Shown here piece after piece: positions 59,570-64,000 of a stretch of DNA of 64,000 bases; within the stretch, counting starts at the first letter, position 1, and each line of letters opens with the position of its first letter. The notes beneath the pieces are model-generated. The model saw only the letters and a program-made list of their open reading frames with translations. It was not told where the DNA came from and made no database searches. The stretch is taken from the NCBI RefSeq assembly GCF_001949145.1, contig NW_019091372.1:1818615-1882614 (forward strand), given 5' to 3'. This DNA comes from Acanthaster planci (lineage: Eukaryota > Echinodermata > Asteroidea > Valvatida > Acanthasteridae). Both the position numbers and the translations under genes were made by a program.

Positions 59570-62500
59570 AGAAGATAATGTTTTGATTCCCTCCCTTAAA
59601 ATAAAATCAGACATGACATTCTTGAACTGGTTTAGGCTGGGTAGGTTAACAGTGGATTCCGGTAGACCATTCCAGTGTGGTATGAGGGATGGCTAGAAGC
59701 TAGAATTTCGTTTTTGCATTTGGTCGGTGGTAGGAGAACTGGTGATGAGATCTACGATGAGTTCTGGATTGGGTTTTGAGGTCATGTTGGACTTCAACTA
59801 GGCCATGGGTAATCTTATGAAGCACGGCAAGTCTTGCAGTGCTTCGCCTTTTCTCCAGTAGAGGCCAGCCGAGCATAACGAAGCATTTGTCGGAATTGAA
59901 TGTCGTTTCCCATTCTTTTTCTCATCTGCAAAGGGCATCTAAATCATTTTGAAATGAAGCAGCATCTGAAGGAGAGTTGATTTCTCTTTACAGTAATCCA
60001 TCATCAACAAACAGTCTGTTGAAGGCATATGTGTTGGGATGTCATTTACATAGAGGAGAAACAGCAGGGGGCCCAGGGCTATGCCCTGGGGCATGCCAGA
60101 TAAAACGTCTGCTGTTGTAGATCTTTCACCCTCCAAGATAACTTGCTGAGAGCGTGTTGTAAGAAAAGTTGAAATCCAATTGTACACATTGCCGGTGATC
60201 CCGTAGTGTTTCAGTTCGAACGCGATCGAACGCTTTGAAAAAATAAAAAAATATTGCATCCACCTCTTTTCCTTTTTCAATTGACTTGGCGTTATTTTCG
60301 CCGGTGATGAGAAGTTGTGAATCACACCCCCTGTTTTTTCCTGAACCCATGTTGGCAGTCTGTTAAGATCTGGTGACATTCAGTGTGGTACATTATGGCG
60401 GTGACTGACATGTTCAAGGCATTTTCACACAACAGGGTTGAGAGATATGCGGTGATAGTTGCTGATGGGATCACTCTTACTGCCCTTTTTGAAGACTGGA
60501 GAAACATTGGCGGTGGTCCAGTCATCTTTGGAGTTCGCTGGATGACAAGGATTGGTTGAACGGGGCTGCTGCTAATGGTTCCAGCTCCTCGCTGCATTCC
60601 TTAAGGATTTTGTTAGGAATGCTGCAGCTGTCCGGCACAGAGGCTTTGGAAGGATTTAAATCATGCAAAAGTTTCTCTATTCCCTCGGCAACAACCTCGA
60701 GTGGTTCAGTGTCAGGAACAATCTGCTGTAGGTCTGGAAGATTACCAGTATTTTCTTTGGTGAAAACTGATTTGAAAAAAATCGTTGAGGATATTTGCTT
60801 TACCAACTTTGTCAGAACTGTTTCAGAGCCATTCTTCAGCGGATGGACACCTACATTGTCACTGCGTTTGGATTTGACGTATTTCCAGAATTTTTTTTTG
60901 GTTTCTGTTGGAGATCTTCCTCAAGCGTGCTGGAAATCTCCTGGTGCGCACTATTTCTTTTGTACACTCTACGGGCGCTTCTAAAAAGTCTTGAATTTTC
61001 AACAGAGTTGGTTCTCTCTTGTTTGTTGTACAATCTTTTAAGCTTTCTGCTTTGGCGACGGAGCGCAGGAGAAAACCACGGTAAGTTGGATCTTGTTGAA
61101 GAAAACGTTGACGGGATGTACTTGTCGGTAAGCACATTCAGGGAGTCTCTCAAGTGAATCCAGTTATCATTCACTGATCTGCACGTCATTTCTTTGAGGA
61201 ATCCTTTTATCAAAAATTTTCAAATCTTTACAATGATCCTCAAACTTCCCTTTCTTGTAAAGGAAAAACTTACACTGAACTGGTTTAGTGGTTGTACAAC
61301 CTGTATTGACGAGGATCTTCACCATACAATAATCACTGACACCAGGTAAAACACTGGTAGACTCAACATCAATGGGGTAGATGGTAAGAAACAGTTCAAG
61401 GATACTGTCCTTGTGTGTAGACTCAGTAACTACTTGGTCAAGATTAAAGAGGTTGCAATTGTCAATTAACTTAGTACGCTGAGCTGAAACATTGCTAGCT
61501 GTTATAACTGACTGATCGATTCAATTGATATCCTTAAGGTTGAAATCTCCCAACCAGATTTCACAATTACCTTTGGTAGATTGATGAAGTTTTGACAGAG
61601 ATGAGTTCAACATGTCAATTGGTCCATGCTAGGAGTCTGAGTTGTAAACAGCACCAACGTACACCTTTTTCTTTGGTCCACGCTCAACATGAACCCAGAT
61701 GCATTCAGAATCAGTGCCAAGTTCATCAATGAGATGGCACAGGAGATTTTTAACACCTATCAGTACCCCCCCGCGCCCCCACATAACCATCAGCACGATC
61801 TTTCCCGACGATGGCAAACTCAGGTGGAAAAGGCTTAGCATCAAGTATGTTGCCATTCAACCAAGTTTCCGTACAAATGACAATATCAGGTTTATGGTCA
61901 TGGAGGATGGCGAGGAGTTCTGTAGTCTTATTTTTCAGACTCTGAAAGTTTGTCCCCTGTCTTTACCATGACCAAGACCCGGTTTCTTGGCTCTGCAGGG
62001 TTTTGGAGAAGAAGCAGCAAGCGGTTGATCGTCACTTAATTAAAAGCTGAGCAGATTCCAATGGACTTCAAGGACTTACAGTTTCAAAATCTGTTGTAAT
62101 GAGTCAGAGAAATAAGGATGTCCACATCCGTCACAAATACAGCTGGAATTAACAAGAAGATAATATGATTTGCTACTAAGGGTTGACACAAGCTGCATGA
62201 TTCCATTTCTCACATTCTTTGTACTGGATAGCTTTAACAGGGGAGTAACCGACTTCATCACCGCAAACTCCACACGATGCTGGAGTATCATCACACGAGG
62301 AGTTCACTGGAGGGCCTGGGTCAGGATTTACATCGTTGCCGTGACAGTCTCTTTGAGTATTTAAGAGTTTTGATGAATTGCTTACGAGGCAGAAATGCTG
62401 AAGCAAATGACATCTGGAGTTTCTCGTTGCACCAAGAGTTACATGATCATTATCATCATCACATTCAGCAAACCTTAAGTCTACAGTTGTACCGTCTCGT

Positions 62501-62600
62501 AGACCTTATCATCAATGTGGGTTAGGGTGAGCAGGAATCCGATCACATGACATGTAACGGCAAACTTCATGGTAGATGTGAATCAATCAGTCCCGGAGAG
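59570..62600 (-). mobile_element. Degenerate CR1-like non-LTR retrotransposon (LINE)
   Basis: Read on the minus strand, pieces of one LINE polyprotein appear in order, broken by frameshifts and stops. They are a possible ORF start near 62574; a 2A-like DVNPDPGP at 62311-62335; a PHD-finger-like CGVCG with KWNHAACV near 62180-62280; an endonuclease part (GRGGVLIGVKNLL, 61629-61856); a reverse-transcriptase palm (GMPQGIALGPLLFLLYVNDI, about 60020-60110); and, in another frame, FVDDGLL near 59990. The 3' end carries a typical CR1/Jockey C-terminal block (LHKITHGLVEVQ; LEWSTG). It is about 3.0 kb, with an internal deletion near 59880-59940 joining the RT to the C-terminal block. It cannot encode a working protein. 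The exact ends are not visible. Confidence 0.85.
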
Positions 62601-64000
62601 CACTGGATATCTCGGTGGTGCACGGGTGCCACGGTAGTCGTTGTAGTTGGTACTATGCCTTTGACACTCGTAACTGTGCGCGTGACATATTCACTTCACT
62701 TCTGTACTCTATCCGGTTTGTGACTTCGTTACAAAAGCGGACGCCCCACGATTTGCAGGCTCTCATTGGACAATCGCTGAAGTTGCGCGTTAACTTCCGT
62801 TTCCATGGTTCCATGTAAACGGCAATCAATGCATTTAACCCTATGTGCAGTGCACGTGTGCAGTGGGAGTGGTTTAAACTAAAGTGACGTCGCACTTACG
62901 AACTGGACTAGAGTACAAAAGTGGAATACGTCACATGCACAGTTACGTGTGTCAAAGGCGTTAGCGAGAGAACCAGCGCGTGAACCAACACGCGCGTGTA
63001 CTCCATTCGTTTGCACTTCAATTTCTGATTCACAGTGACGTCACACTTCGGTACTCTATACAGAGAGAACCGTGGAATTGAAAGATAACCGACATGTAAC
63101 AGGTTTGACATGGTTCGATCATACATTAGATGCAAACTGTTTAAAAATCGTCGCAAATTTGGCGAGTAACGTTGGCGAGTAATTCACTAATACACAATAT
63201 CACAAAAACATTTAAGAGGATGAAAATGGGTTAAAAGACCAAGATGGCCAATAGAAAAGCGAAAAATAAACGATTAAAAAGATAAAATTCTCTCGCAAAA
63301 TAAAAGCCGTCAAGCTCCGTCACAGCGCCCCTGTCTTGAACAGGTTATGGAGAACATTGACCTTCGGTCTCCTACGTCCCTGTTGATTGTAGTTACTGTT
63401 TGCAGTACAAGTCAAAGTACCGTAACTCAGTGCTCTCTTTGTGTTTTCTGGGGCTTTTCAACCACTGAAGTTCGCATATCGAGGTCTGGACGTCACGTGT
63501 CACTGCATGTCAGCCATTGCCCTCCATTATGTAGTCTTTGTGCGCGGGAGGTGAAGAACGTTAAAATGGACTCAGATGTGGACAAATGATTCTTTTGTGC
63601 GACTTGCAAAGTAAAGCACCATACAGCACCACCACTGCGCCAAAAAAAATATAAGTGAGCTTTATCGGTGCCTACCTGTTGTACTGTTGAACGTGCCTCC
63701 CGGAATTTTCCTTCGCCCGTCTGTTCGAAACGAAGCCGTTCGGAAACCAACGATTTTAAGATTTTTCTTTTGCGAATACACCTCTCCGTATAATGATCCA
63801 AAATGAGGTTTGGCAACGCAAGGTGCTGGCAACTATCAAGCTTCGCACTGCTTTTCGCAATCGACGTGTATTTCGTATTACACCATGCTCACATTCGTCC
63901 CTATGCTCCAGCACCACCCGCGACCCGCACTTGGAACTTCACTTACGGCCACCCATCGGTAGGTGCCATCAGAGGACGTAAGGGCCAGAAGACAGTGGGG
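62601..64000. other. Non-coding right end with TGACGT motifs
   Basis: No convincing exon was found. TGACGT or its complement occurs at about 62883, 62929, 63036 (perfect TGACGTCA) and 63489, with an inverted CCAAT near 62764. The region may be a promoter of a gene beyond the window or the 5' part of the LINE; I cannot tell which. Confidence 0.4.

Noticed and set aside
60556-61157. Plus-strand open frames of 142 and 120 codons
   Set aside because: They are the reverse strand of the LINE reverse transcriptase/endonuclease region.

Overview
This is a nuclear window from an animal, most likely a marine invertebrate deuterostome. An echinoderm fits best; a lancelet cannot be excluded. The evidence is multi-exon genes with GT-AG introns of 0.1-10.8 kb, proteins very close to vertebrate orthologues, a CR1-like LINE with a degenerate 2A-like motif (a type known from sea urchins), many short inverted-repeat elements, and a very abundant ACATGTAC-type palindrome in the introns. 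The species call is inference. There is no sign of a prokaryote, plasmid, CRISPR array or operon.

Three protein genes can be assembled exon by exon with every intron phase consistent. (1) Plus strand, 5272-44273: a 20-exon ORP5/ORP8-type oxysterol-binding-protein-related protein of 958 aa. It has an N-terminal low-complexity region, a polybasic stretch, a PH domain, an ORD domain with the EQVSHHPP fingerprint and a C-terminal membrane anchor. The first four introns (up to 10.8 kb) are filled with repeats; the ORD part is compact. (2) Plus strand, 49198-51451: a 4-exon, 273-aa protein that I do not recognise. It has a consensus N-myristoylation start and a promoter region with a perfect CRE. 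(3) Minus strand, 58412-53741: a 5-exon, 272-aa nurim (NRM) orthologue, a multi-pass inner nuclear membrane protein. A possible alternative first exon of gene 1 lies at 19516-19722.

The right end (about 62600-59570, minus strand) is a broken, internally deleted CR1-like LINE, followed by a non-coding stretch with repeated TGACGT motifs. The repeats fall into families with recognisable structure: a TTAA-flanked inverted-repeat element (two copies), an element with long inverted ends and 4-bp target duplications (two copies), a foldback family whose arm has expanded into a satellite (three copies), a palindromic element present as a 62-bp triplet and as singletons, two other MITE families (two copies each), and a tRNA-derived SINE head. 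Several tandem arrays (8, 24, 49 and about 93-112 bp units) lie in the introns.

Genes 1 and 3 both encode membrane proteins of the ER/nuclear-envelope system, but nothing here shows that they act together. Three assembly gaps longer than 100 bases (7435-7558, 34426-35037, 52646-53273) and one short one (20426-20441) limit what can be said locally; none removes a coding exon from the gene models.
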